In this document: positions 39,782-48,809 of the stretch, piece after piece | Numbering within the stretch: the first letter of the stretch is position 1 | Layout of the letters: every line of letters begins with the position of its first letter | NCBI GenBank assembly: GCA_031282735.1 | Contig: JAITDE010000069.1 | Span: forward strand, 1 to 64,000 | Origin: Oscillospiraceae bacterium | Lineage (GTDB): Bacteria > Bacillota > Clostridia > Oscillospirales > Acutalibacteraceae | DNA: 64,000 nt | Reading direction: 5' to 3' | Translations under genes and position numbers: made by a program | The notes under the pieces: model-generated | What the model was told of the DNA's origin: nothing | The model's database searches: none | What the model saw: the letters and a program-made list of their open reading frames with translations, nothing else

Positions 39782-41614
39782 TTATGAATCCTGTTCTTCG
39801 GAAAAAGCAAGCAAAAAGCAGGACACCCCCGCCACATTGTAGACCGCACCTCTGTAGCGATAGGCGATTTGGTGATCGTTCGCGTTGGCGATCACCAGCA
39901 AATTGCCGCGCTTGTAGCACACACAGCCAAGCGACGCGCTGATCAGTTCAAATTCCGCAGAGGCAAGCGCGGGCGTGCTTTTGCGTAGCGCGCCGAGCGC
40001 ACGGTAATACGCAAGCAGATCTTCATCTTCGCCGCCCCATGGAAAACAACCGCGGTTAAACGGATCCATATAACCCTGCATGCCGGCTTCGTCGCCGTAA
40101 TAAACGCAAGGCGTGCCCGGCAGAGTGAATTGCAACGCGGCACAGAGTTTCAGCCGCTTGTGCGCGAGATTTTTTTGCGCGGGATTGAGTGTTTTGCCCG
40201 CCCATTGCCCGCGTTCCTCATGGTTCGGATTTTCACAATTCCCATCCCCCGCAAGGCGCATGAGCGCCCGCACGGTGTCGTGCGTGCCGATGTGATTCAT
40301 CAAGCCTAAAATGGCGGCGGGCGGATAGTGTTCAAGTTGGGAAAGCATGGTTTGCGCCAACTGTTCGGCTTGTTTGCGCACCGCAAAACAGATGATCGCG
40401 TCGGCAAGCGGATAGTTCATGACACTGTGCATTTGCCGACCCAAAAGATACCGTCGCCGAACACCGTAGCTGATTTTGGTTACGGCATCTTCCCACACTT
40501 CGCCCAACACGCAGGCATCCTTTTTTTCGGCTTGCGCGGCGGCAAAAACGGCGTCCAAAAACGCGTCGGGAAGTTCATCGGCGACGTCAAGCCGCCATCC
40601 GTCCGCGCCCTCGCGTAGCCAACGGCGCACCACGCCGTCCTCACCCGCAAAAAACGCCGTCACATCGGGATGGGATTCGTTCAGCTCTGGCAAAATGCGC
40701 ACGCCCCACCAACAGGCGTACGCCTCAGGCCAATGCTGAAATTTATACCACGGGTAATAAGGAGATTGCGCCGATTGACTCGCGCCGACGCTGTCGAATT
40801 GCCCGTCGGCGTTAAAATATATGCTGTGCGCGCCCGTATGGCTGAAAACGCCGTCCAGCAAAACATGAATCCCACGCCTGTGCGCTTCATCGCAGAGATG
40901 GTGAAAATCATGCAAATCCCCCAAAAGAGGATCAATCGTGTGATAATCCGCCGTATCATAACGGTGATTGCTTTCAGCAAAAAAAATCGGATTCAAATAG
41001 ACGCAAGTGACGCCCAGCGACACGAGATAATCAAGCTTTTCAGCAATACCCGCAAGGTCGCCGCCAAAAAAATCATATTGCGTAATCTCGCCCCGCTCGT
41101 TCGGCTGCCACATTGGAACGCCGCCCCAATCGTCGCGCAAAACGCGGTTTGAGGGGATGTTCTTTTTTGCTTGCCCCGACGCAAAAAATCTGTCCGGAAA
41201 AATCTGATACATCACGCCGCCCGCAACCCAATCGGGCAGACGCAACGCGGCGTCATACACCGTGAGCCGCCAAGGCGTATTCTCGCCGAAACAGCCGACA
41301 CCATCCCCCTCGTCGCCGACGACACCGCCGCCAAAATCGCTCTCGTAGACAAATTTGTAATCATAAACGGCGGGGGTGTCAAGCGTGAATGTGATTTTCC
41401 ACCATTCTTCATGTTCGCCCTGCATGCCTTCCCAAACAAGATCCCAAGCAAAATCAAAACCATGTCCATCCGTGCCGGAAGACAGCAGTTTGATGCCGCG
41501 GCAACGCATGCTGCGGGGCATAATCACCCGAAGCGCGACAGCCTCGTTGGAAGCCGCCGCGCCGAAAGGTGTTTTGTGGATTGTTTCGCGGGAACGATAG
41601 GGCACAAAATGCAT
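39782..41614 (-). CDS. GH13 alpha-glucanase (neopullulanase/cyclomaltodextrinase-like)
   Basis: VMYQIFPDRF; GVTCVYLNPIF; HVLLDGVFSHTG; DGWRLDVADELP; GLMNHIGTHDT. Confidence 0.9.
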   Translation of the reverse strand: MHFVPYRSRETIHKTPFGAAASNEAVALRVIMPRSMRCRGIKLLSSGTDGHGFDFAWDLVWEGMQGEHEEWWKITFTLDTPAVYDYKFVYESDFGGGVVGDEGDGVGCFGENTPWRLTVYDAALRLPDWVAGGVMYQIFPDRFFASGQAKKNIPSNRVLRDDWGGVPMWQPNERGEITQYDFFGGDLAGIAEKLDYLVSLGVTCVYLNPIFFAESNHRYDTADYHTIDPLLGDLHDFHHLCDEAHRRGIHVLLDGVFSHTGAHSIYFNADGQFDSVGASQSAQSPYYPWYKFQHWPEAYACWWGVRILPELNESHPDVTAFFAGEDGVVRRWLREGADGWRLDVADELPDAFLDAVFAAAQAEKKDACVLGEVWEDAVTKISYGVRRRYLLGRQMHSVMNYPLADAIICFAVRKQAEQLAQTMLSQLEHYPPAAILGLMNHIGTHDTVRALMRLAGDGNCENPNHEERGQWAGKTLNPAQKNLAHKRLKLCAALQFTLPGTPCVYYGDEAGMQGYMDPFNRGCFPWGGEDEDLLAYYRALGALRKSTPALASAEFELISASLGCVCYKRGNLLVIANANDHQIAYRYRGAVYNVAGVSCFLLAFSEEQDS

Positions 41615-41627
41615 GGGTTCTCCAAGA

Positions 41628-44384
41628 TTACTTTTGATCGTTCAGCATGCAGCACTTCTTATATTTCAATCCGCTGCCGCATGGGCAAGGATCATTCGGA
41701 CCGACTTTGACGACGGCGCGTTTGACAGGCTGTGGTTTTGGCTTTTTCGCAACTTCCTGCGCTTCCTTGCCTGCTTTCAGCTCCAGCACTTTGGCTCTCG
41801 CTTTGCGCTCGGTCTCCTCGGGATTGTGGGGCAAAAATGTCAGCGTCGTTTTCACGGTCTGTTCGCGGATGCGCGTGGTCATTTCGTCGAACATGTCAAA
41901 GCTTTCCATGCGGTAGGCGACGACGGGATCTTGCTGGGCATAGGCGCGCAAGCCGATGCCGCGTTTCAGATCCTCCATGGCATCAATATGCTCCATCCAG
42001 TGCGCGTCAACCGCGCCAAGCATGGCAAACTGTTCAACACGGCGCATGAGGTTCGGATCAACTTGGGCAAACGCCGCTTCACGCGCTTCATATTGCGCTT
42101 TGCCGCGGGCAATCAGTTTGTCGGCCTCTTCGTCGGGATCAAAATCGCCTTCAAAATCGCCTTCGCGCATGAGCCAACCATATTTTTCGCGGATGGACGA
42201 CACCAGCCAATCCTCGCGCGGAGTCGAAGCGGGGCAAAAATACTGCACCGTCTCGCGGACACCGTCTTCCAGCATCTTGATGATGATCGGCTTGAGTTCC
42301 TCGCCCTCCAAAACCTTGTTGCGCTGGCTATAGATCAATTCGCGCTGGCGGTTCATCACGTCGTCGTATTTGATGACGTTTTTGCGCTGCGCAAAGTTCT
42401 GACCCTCCAGCTTCTTCTGCGCGTTTTCAACCATGGATGTAATCATTTTGTGTTCGATGGGCATATCTTCCGGCACATTGAGGGCATTCATCACGTTCGT
42501 CATACGCTCGCCGCCGAAAAGGCGCAATAAATCGTCTTCCATCGACAGATAAAACCTGCTTTCGCCGGGGTCGCCCTGCCGCCCCGCGCGTCCGCGCAAT
42601 TGGTTGTCGATACGGCGGGATTCGTGGCGTTCCGTGCCGATGATAAACAAGCCGCCGACGGACACCACGCGCTGCGCTTCCTGCTGCGCCGCCGTTTTGT
42701 GCTTCGCTTCCAGTTTCGCGAACGTCTGACGCGCCTGCAAAATCTCCTCGTCTTCCGTTTCGGCATAGCCCGTGGCTTCGGCGATCATTTCCTCGGTGAA
42801 GCCCGCGCCGCGCATTTCGGCTTTGGCAATGTATTCGGCGTTGCCGCCCAGCACAATATCCGTGCCGCGCCCGGCCATGTTCGTGGCGATCGTTACACTG
42901 CCGAACGTGCCGGCCTGCGCAATGATCTCCGCCTCACGTTCATGGTTTTTGGCGTTGAGCACGTTGTGTGGGATTTTCTTTTTTTGCAGCAGCTCGCTCA
43001 CTTGGATGGATCGCTCCACCGACACGGTGCCCACAAGCACGGGCTGTCCTTTTTCGTGGCACGCAAGGATCTGCTCGATCACAGCGTCGAATTTGGCTTT
43101 TTCGGTTTTGTAGACCACATCCCCGTGATCGGTGCGGATCATGGGCTTGTGCGTCGGCGTTTCGACCACGTCAAGGCGATAGATTTCTTGGAATTCGTCG
43201 CGTTCGGTCATTGCCGTGCCCGTCATGCCGGAAAGTTTGCGGTAGAGCCTGAAATAGTTTTGGAACGTGATCGTCGCAAGCGTTTTGCTTTCGTGCGCGA
43301 CTTCCACGCCCTCTTTTGCTTCAATTGCCTGATGCAAACCTTCGTTGTAGCGGCGTCCGTACATGATGCGCCCTGTGAACTCGTCGATGATGAGCACTTC
43401 GCCGTCTTTGACCAAATAATCCACGTCGGGACGCATCACGCCCCACGCGCGGATGGCTTGGTTGACATGGTGCTGGTAAGTTACGTTTTCGGGCGCGGTG
43501 AGATTGTCAACGCCAAAAAAGCGCTCCGCCTTGGCGACACCCGCCGCCGTGAGGGTTGCGCTGCGCGCCTTTTCGTCCACCACCACATCGGCGTCTTCGG
43601 AGATATCCTCGGCGTTTTGCTTGTCTCTGATTTCTTTGACCCGCAGGATTTTACAGCGGCGCGCGAACGTGTTGGCGCGTTCGTAGAGTTCGGTTGACGC
43701 TTCGCCCTGCCCCGAAATAATCAGCGGTGTGCGCGCTTCGTCAATCAAAATGGAGTCCACTTCGTCCACAATCGCAAAAGCATGCCCGCGCTGGACTTTT
43801 TGCTCCTGATACTGCACCATGTTGTCGCGCAGGTAGTCAAAACCCATCTCGTTGTTCGTGCCGTAGGTGATATCCGCCGCGTAGGCGTCGCGCCGCTCTT
43901 TGCCCTCTTTGTCGTGCACAATCAAACCGACCGTCAAGCCCATAAAGCGGAAGATTTTGCCCATCCATTCGCTGTCGCGCCGTGCCAGATAGTCATTAAC
44001 GGTGACAATGTGCACGCCGTTGCCCGCAATGGCGTTGAGATAAGCCGGCAGTGTCGCCACCAGCGTTTTGCCCTCGCCCGTGCGCATTTCGGCGACGCGG
44101 CCTTGGTGGAGCAAAATGCCGCCCGAAACCTGGACGGGGTAGTGTTTCATCTTCAGCACACGCCAAGCGGCTTCGCGGCAAGCGGCGAAGGCTTCGGGCA
44201 AAAGCGCGTCCAAGTCTTCGCCGCTGGCATGGCGTTGTTTGAAAACGGCGGTTTTTGCCTGCAAAGCCTCGTCGCTCAGCGCGGCGTACTCGCCCTCCAG
44301 CGAAAGCACTTTTTGCAGTTGCCCCGCATTGCGTTTGATTTCTTTTGTTGAGTAGTTCTGACGGATTTTGTCCAAAAAGCCCAT
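41628..44384 (-). CDS. secA: Preprotein translocase ATPase SecA
   Basis: MRTGEGKTLVATLPAYLNA; VDSILIDEARTPLIISG; C-terminal VGPNDPCPCGSGLKYKKCC. Confidence 0.97.
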   Translation of the reverse strand: MGFLDKIRQNYSTKEIKRNAGQLQKVLSLEGEYAALSDEALQAKTAVFKQRHASGEDLDALLPEAFAACREAAWRVLKMKHYPVQVSGGILLHQGRVAEMRTGEGKTLVATLPAYLNAIAGNGVHIVTVNDYLARRDSEWMGKIFRFMGLTVGLIVHDKEGKERRDAYAADITYGTNNEMGFDYLRDNMVQYQEQKVQRGHAFAIVDEVDSILIDEARTPLIISGQGEASTELYERANTFARRCKILRVKEIRDKQNAEDISEDADVVVDEKARSATLTAAGVAKAERFFGVDNLTAPENVTYQHHVNQAIRAWGVMRPDVDYLVKDGEVLIIDEFTGRIMYGRRYNEGLHQAIEAKEGVEVAHESKTLATITFQNYFRLYRKLSGMTGTAMTERDEFQEIYRLDVVETPTHKPMIRTDHGDVVYKTEKAKFDAVIEQILACHEKGQPVLVGTVSVERSIQVSELLQKKKIPHNVLNAKNHEREAEIIAQAGTFGSVTIATNMAGRGTDIVLGGNAEYIAKAEMRGAGFTEEMIAEATGYAETEDEEILQARQTFAKLEAKHKTAAQQEAQRVVSVGGLFIIGTERHESRRIDNQLRGRAGRQGDPGESRFYLSMEDDLLRLFGGERMTNVMNALNVPEDMPIEHKMITSMVENAQKKLEGQNFAQRKNVIKYDDVMNRQRELIYSQRNKVLEGEELKPIIIKMLEDGVRETVQYFCPASTPREDWLVSSIREKYGWLMREGDFEGDFDPDEEADKLIARGKAQYEAREAAFAQVDPNLMRRVEQFAMLGAVDAHWMEHIDAMEDLKRGIGLRAYAQQDPVVAYRMESFDMFDEMTTRIREQTVKTTLTFLPHNPEETERKARAKVLELKAGKEAQEVAKKPKPQPVKRAVVKVGPNDPCPCGSGLKYKKCCMLNDQK

Positions 44385-44429
44385 GATTTTGTTTTACCCT
44401 TTTACCTTTCAAATTATCTTATTATTGTC

Positions 44430-44458
44430 TTGATTTTTTGCGAAAAAAATTGTATACT
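44430..44458 (+). promoter_or_regulatory. Promoter TTGATT-17-TATACT
   Basis: Upstream of dCMP deaminase gene. Confidence 0.65.
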
Positions 44459-44488
44459 GTAAGCTGTATTGAAACGGAGGAGCAAAAC

Positions 44489-44989
44489 ATGCCAAAACGA
44501 AGTGATTATATCTCATGGGACGCCTATTTTATGGGTGTCGCCCTGCTTTCCGCCAAACGCAGCAAAGACCCTTGCACACAGGTGGGCGCGTGCATCGTCA
44601 ACGCCAAAAACCGCATTATGTCCATGGGCTACAACGGTTTTCCCATCGGCATCAGCGACGACGAATTCCCGTGGGAATCCTCAGCGGAAGACCATTGCGA
44701 CAGCAAATATCCTTATGTCTGCCATGCGGAACTCAACGCCATTTTGAACAACGGCGGCGGGAATTTGGACGGTTGCAAAATATATGTCGCCCTCTTCCCT
44801 TGCTGCGAATGCGCCAAAGCGATTATTCAGTGCGGTATCCGCGAAGTGCTGTATTTATCCGACAAATACGCGGCGCAGGCGGATTTTCGCGCATCGCGCA
44901 GGATGTTCGCGGCGGCGGGTGTCAAGCTGACCCAATTGTGCTTTGACGAAGAAGAAATTACGTTGGATTTTCGGGCTGATCGGGTATGA
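44489..44989 (+). CDS. dCMP deaminase family protein (ComEB-like)
   Basis: ISWDAYFMGVALLSAKRSKDPCTQVGACIV; CHAELNAIL; LFPCCECAKAIIQ. Confidence 0.9.
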   Translation: MPKRSDYISWDAYFMGVALLSAKRSKDPCTQVGACIVNAKNRIMSMGYNGFPIGISDDEFPWESSAEDHCDSKYPYVCHAELNAILNNGGGNLDGCKIYVALFPCCECAKAIIQCGIREVLYLSDKYAAQADFRASRRMFAAAGVKLTQLCFDEEEITLDFRADRV

Positions 44990-45109
44990 TCGCCCTTTTT
45001 TGCGCATAACGATCGCACAAAAGCCAAACGTCCGCGAGATAGACGACCACAGTGTGCGCGATGAGACGTTTTTTCATTTTGTGCTTATTTCCTCCCTGCG
45101 TTAAAAGTA

Positions 45110-45170
45110 ACAGCGCGAAGCGGCTAAAGTCTTTTTGCTTACTTTTTCTTCAGAAAAAGGAAGTCAGAAG
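45110..45170. repeat. Dispersed palindromic repeat (ACAGCGCGAAGCGGCTAAAGTCTTTTTGCTTACTTTTTCTTCAGAAAAAG)
   Basis: About 50 bp near identical to 48751-48800 and, inverted, to 62171-62224; abuts the ABC transporter stop codon. Confidence 0.9.
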
Positions 45171-47443
45171 TTCTCTTCGGCTCGTTTGGCTTCCGCTTCT
45201 TCCGCCATGGATTGGATTTGCACCAATTTATAGTATTTCCCTTTTTTTGCCATCAGCTCTTGCGGTGAACCGAATTCAATGATCTCCCCTTTGTCGACCA
45301 CGACAATTTTGTTCGCTTTGCGTAGCGTCGAAAGTCGGTGGGCGATCATCAGCGTGGTGCGCCCGCGAATGAGGCGTTCAATCGCCGCTTGGATGAGGTG
45401 TTCGGTTTCGCTGTCCACGGCGGCGGTGGCTTCGTCAAAAATAAGGATGCTGGGGTTTTTGAGCACCGCGCGCGCAATGGAAATACGTTGCTTTTCGCCG
45501 CCCGAAAGACCCACGCCGCGTTCCCCCAGCATCGTATCGTAGGCATCGGGGAGACGGGCGATAAATCCGTGCGCGTTCGCGACTTCGGCGGCGTAGAGAA
45601 CCTCCTCCACGTGCGGCTCGCCCGCACCGTAAGCGATGTTGCGGAAAATCGAATCCTTAAACATCAGCGGTTCTTGTTGCACATAGCCGATTTGACTGCG
45701 GTAGTATTCCATATCAACATCGCGCAAATTCACGCCGTCGATGTAAATTTCGCCGTCGTAGTCGTCATAATAACGCATAATGAGGTTGATCAGCGTCGAT
45801 TTGCCCGAACCGGTCGTGCCGACGATGCCCACCGTGTCGCCCGGCTCAATGACCAAGTTGATGTTGGTGAGCACCTTTTTGGAGCGATCGAACGAAAAGT
45901 TGACGTTGCGGAACTCAACGCGCCCGCGAACACGTTCCAATTGCGAACCTTTGCCGAAATCCCGTTCCGGCTCGGCATCGAGGATGTCAAGGATTTTTTC
46001 GACGGAGGCCAAGGTGTTTTGATAGCTATCGCTGAGCGTCGCAAAGAAGTTGACAGGATCGTAAAACTTGCTTGCGTATGTGATGAACGTCACCAACGTG
46101 CCGATCGTGAGTGCGCCCGTTGTGCCGTTGATGACTTGCGAACCGCCGACACCCCAAACAATGAGCGAACCGCAAGTGATCAAAAAGGTCATTACGTTTG
46201 GAAAAACAGCCGAAATTTTTGCCGCCGCGCGATCCTCTTTATACCATTCATCCAAAAAGCGCGCAAATTTTTTGATTGCGCTGTTTTCGTTCGTGAATGC
46301 TTTGATGACGCGTACGCCCGGGATTGTGTCGGCCAGCAGGCTGTAGATTGCCGATCCGCGCCGCCAGATACGGCGATATTTCGGCGCGATCTTTTTTCCC
46401 ATCAGCCGCCCGCCGTAGACGACCAGCGGCACGGGCGCAAGGCTGAAGAGCGAAAGCTTCCAGTCCATGGCGAACATGATGATGATCAACCCGACCATTA
46501 AAAACGCGCGGACGACGGCATCCTGGCTCATGCGCAAAATGAACTGCTGGAGCACATTTGCATCGCCATTCACGCGGTTAATGACCGATCCCGTGGACGT
46601 TTTATCAAAAAAGCTCATGGGCAAAAACTGCGCCTTGGCATAGATATCTTTTTTGAGGTCGACAATGATACGGTTGCCCGCAATGCGCAGGTAATACGCG
46701 CGGAACGCTCCCAACGTATACTGAACCACATAAACGGCAAGCAAAAACAAAATCACTTTTGCCAAATTGCTCAAATCGCCGCTCGGCAAAACGGAATCAA
46801 CCATTTTGCCCGTGACGTAGGCGGGAACCAAATCCAGCGCGGTTGTTGCAACCGAGAGCAACATGCAAAGCAACAGCGCGGGCATGCGCGGTTTGAAGTA
46901 AGGCCAAAATTTGCCGAAAACCTGTTTTTTGCCCGTGCAATTGAGGCAGGGGCTGTCGATGGAACGCAATTTACGCCCGCATTTGGGGCAAAAGGCGCGA
47001 AGGCGCTCAAAACTGCCGCGCACGCCCTCCGTCATGTCGGGCGTGTAGCCACTTTTGTTGACGGCGTTCACAAACTCACCGGCAGCTTCGGCGACCTCGG
47101 CCACGGCGTATGTAAAGCGCAACAGTGTCCGCTTTTTCCCGTTTGGATCAATCACCTGAAAGATGGCGTTGCCGTAAAACCGACGCACCTTTACGGATGA
47201 AAAATCGGCGTAGACGAACTCTTCAGGCTCCGCCATTTTCGCGGAATCGTAGGCAACCAGGGAATGCGGATAAAACAAAAGCGCACTTTCGCCATAGCGC
47301 CCCTGCAATGTGAGATCGCCGACGACCGCAAAGCACGACTGATCGGCGCGGTTATCTTTGTAACACTGCAACGCGTGCGGCAGTTGGCGGTTGCTCAAAA
47401 ATTTGGTTGCGCTCTGCTGTGCCTCAGCATCTAAAACTTCCAT
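45164..47443 (-). CDS. ABC exporter (fused permease-ATPase) with extra N-terminal domain and zinc-ribbon-like motif
   Basis: Walker A GTTGSGKSTL, signature LSGGEKQRISIARA, VDSETEHLIQAAI; N-terminal ~170 aa ending CPKCGRKLRSIDSPCLNC. Confidence 0.93.
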   Translation of the reverse strand: MEVLDAEAQQSATKFLSNRQLPHALQCYKDNRADQSCFAVVGDLTLQGRYGESALLFYPHSLVAYDSAKMAEPEEFVYADFSSVKVRRFYGNAIFQVIDPNGKKRTLLRFTYAVAEVAEAAGEFVNAVNKSGYTPDMTEGVRGSFERLRAFCPKCGRKLRSIDSPCLNCTGKKQVFGKFWPYFKPRMPALLLCMLLSVATTALDLVPAYVTGKMVDSVLPSGDLSNLAKVILFLLAVYVVQYTLGAFRAYYLRIAGNRIIVDLKKDIYAKAQFLPMSFFDKTSTGSVINRVNGDANVLQQFILRMSQDAVVRAFLMVGLIIIMFAMDWKLSLFSLAPVPLVVYGGRLMGKKIAPKYRRIWRRGSAIYSLLADTIPGVRVIKAFTNENSAIKKFARFLDEWYKEDRAAAKISAVFPNVMTFLITCGSLIVWGVGGSQVINGTTGALTIGTLVTFITYASKFYDPVNFFATLSDSYQNTLASVEKILDILDAEPERDFGKGSQLERVRGRVEFRNVNFSFDRSKKVLTNINLVIEPGDTVGIVGTTGSGKSTLINLIMRYYDDYDGEIYIDGVNLRDVDMEYYRSQIGYVQQEPLMFKDSIFRNIAYGAGEPHVEEVLYAAEVANAHGFIARLPDAYDTMLGERGVGLSGGEKQRISIARAVLKNPSILIFDEATAAVDSETEHLIQAAIERLIRGRTTLMIAHRLSTLRKANKIVVVDKGEIIEFGSPQELMAKKGKYYKLVQIQSMAEEAEAKRAEENF

Positions 47444-47483
47444 ACAAATACCCTCCCGTTTGCAACGGCAATCGAACGCATTT

Positions 47484-47512
47484 ACTATACACACTTTTGG
47501 CAAAAAAGTCAA
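47484..47512 (-). promoter_or_regulatory. Promoter TTGACT-17-TATAGT (minus strand)
   Basis: Upstream of the ABC exporter; same hexamers as the 5S promoter. Confidence 0.75.
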
Positions 47513-47679
47513 TGGGAATTTTACGTCTTTATCATTCTTTACCTAAAAATTTGTCTAAATTTTGATTTATTATACAATAATATGATAATCTCTTTTTTCA
47601 GCAGTCATCATTTAACCAAAAAATTTGCAAAAATCATGTGCCAATCAAAAAACATTTGCATATAGTGCAATAGGCGAAT

Positions 47680-47940
47680 GTCGGCCGCGCGTTTGCGGCG
47701 CACGCCGCGAGAGCAATTTCCGCGGGCGGAACTGGGCGGGGTGGCGCGTTGCGCCCGGGGATAGCCCTGCCCTTGGCTGCCGCAGCCGCAAAAAACGGCA
47801 TTGCCGCCATGCGCCGCCCGTTTTTGGGGCGGAAAGCGCGCCGCAAGTGTGCCGCCTTCCGCCCGATTCTATAAAAAAGCTCTCGGCATGCCAACATAGC
47901 GGCGGCACTGCCCTGACCCCGCACCGCAGTGCCGCCTGTC
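47680..47940. other. GC-rich intergenic segment with multiple inverted repeats, function unknown
   Basis: GGCGGCACTG...CAGTGCCGCC at 47901-47936; GGCGGAA...TTCCGCC near 47828-47863; sharply different composition from AT-rich flank 47520-47640. Confidence 0.55.
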
Positions 47941-47993
47941 AATCGGTATACGTAAATCAATTGTGATACGATCAGTTTGGAGGTACGTCATCC

Positions 47994-48593
47994 ATGAGCA
48001 ACAACAATCTTTTTTCTTGCCGCAAACGCCAGTGTTCTGTAAAAGTCGCATTCCCTGTTATCACTTCGGATGGCTGTTCAGTGGCAGGCGCCGTATTCAA
48101 AATCGCCTGTTCCTGCGGTAAATTCAGCAACGCAATTTCGGATTGCAACGGCTGTGTCACGTTCTGTGGGTTGGCTCCGGGGCATTACACAATCACGCAG
48201 GTCGCCGCGCCCTATGGTTATGCGGCCGACGACAAATCGCACACCGTTATGGTGAATTGCAACGGCTGTGTCAAAATTGACGACTTGCCCGTCCGCTGTT
48301 TTCAGGCTGTTAACGACAAAGCGGAGGCACCGCCCGCGCCGCAAAGCGATCAGCCGGATATCAATCCCATTGCCGCCGATGCGGTCACAATCACCGGCAC
48401 GGGCGAACCCGGGAGCGCGATTACCGTGATTTTCCCAAACGGATGCAAGGTATGCACCATTGTGCGCCGCGATGCCGCGTGGTCTGCGGATGTTCCCGAC
48501 GGTATCACGCTCAAGACGGGGGACGAAGTGACGGTTATCCAAGAGACACCGTGCAAACTGCCCAGCAAACCCAAAGACGAGTTCGTTGTTTAA
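47994..48593 (+). CDS. Cys-rich SpaA/prealbumin-like plus Ig-like (Big) domain protein, no evident signal peptide
   Basis: SVAGAVFKIACSCGKFSNAISDCNGCVTFCGLAPGHYTITQVAAPYGYAADDKSHTVMVNCNGCVKI matches the SpaA-domain pattern; GTGEPGSAITVIFPNGCKVCTIVRRDAAWSADVPDG resembles a Big domain; TTTGGAGGT Shine-Dalgarno. Confidence 0.82.
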   Translation: MSNNNLFSCRKRQCSVKVAFPVITSDGCSVAGAVFKIACSCGKFSNAISDCNGCVTFCGLAPGHYTITQVAAPYGYAADDKSHTVMVNCNGCVKIDDLPVRCFQAVNDKAEAPPAPQSDQPDINPIAADAVTITGTGEPGSAITVIFPNGCKVCTIVRRDAAWSADVPDGITLKTGDEVTVIQETPCKLPSKPKDEFVV

Positions 48594-48600
48594 CTCTAAG

Positions 48601-48803
48601 TCAAGCCAAAAAGCAAAAAACTTTTCCCCGCTTCGCGCGCCTGCGGCGAGCACCCTCTTCTTTTCTTGAAAGAAAAGAAGCAAAAGAACTTTTTCCCGCT
48701 TCGCGCACCTGTTTTCAGACTGAGCAAATATACATCAGCCTAAAAACGACAGCGCGAAGCGGCTAAAGTCTTTTTGCTTACTTTTTCTTTAGAAAAAGTA
48801 AGG
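48601..48803. repeat. Composite dispersed repeat with both palindrome types and GC-rich spacers
   Basis: Palindromes CTTCTTTTCTT-GA-AAGAAAAGAAG (48657-48680) and CTTACTTTTTCT-TT-AGAAAAAGTAAG (48777-48802), with CGCTTCGCGC modules. Confidence 0.92.
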
Positions 48804-48809
48804 CGCATC

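Noticed and set aside
42600-43697. 365-aa + strand ORF opposite secA
   Set aside because: Antisense artefact of secA codon usage.
45338-46501. 387-aa + strand ORF opposite the ABC exporter
   Set aside because: Antisense artefact; ABC signature motifs are on the minus strand.
47625-47966. Overlapping 108-113 aa ORFs on both strands in the GC-rich segment
   Set aside because: Arg/Ala/Pro-rich low-information translations on both strands; no clear ribosome-binding site; reported instead as a structured non-coding candidate.
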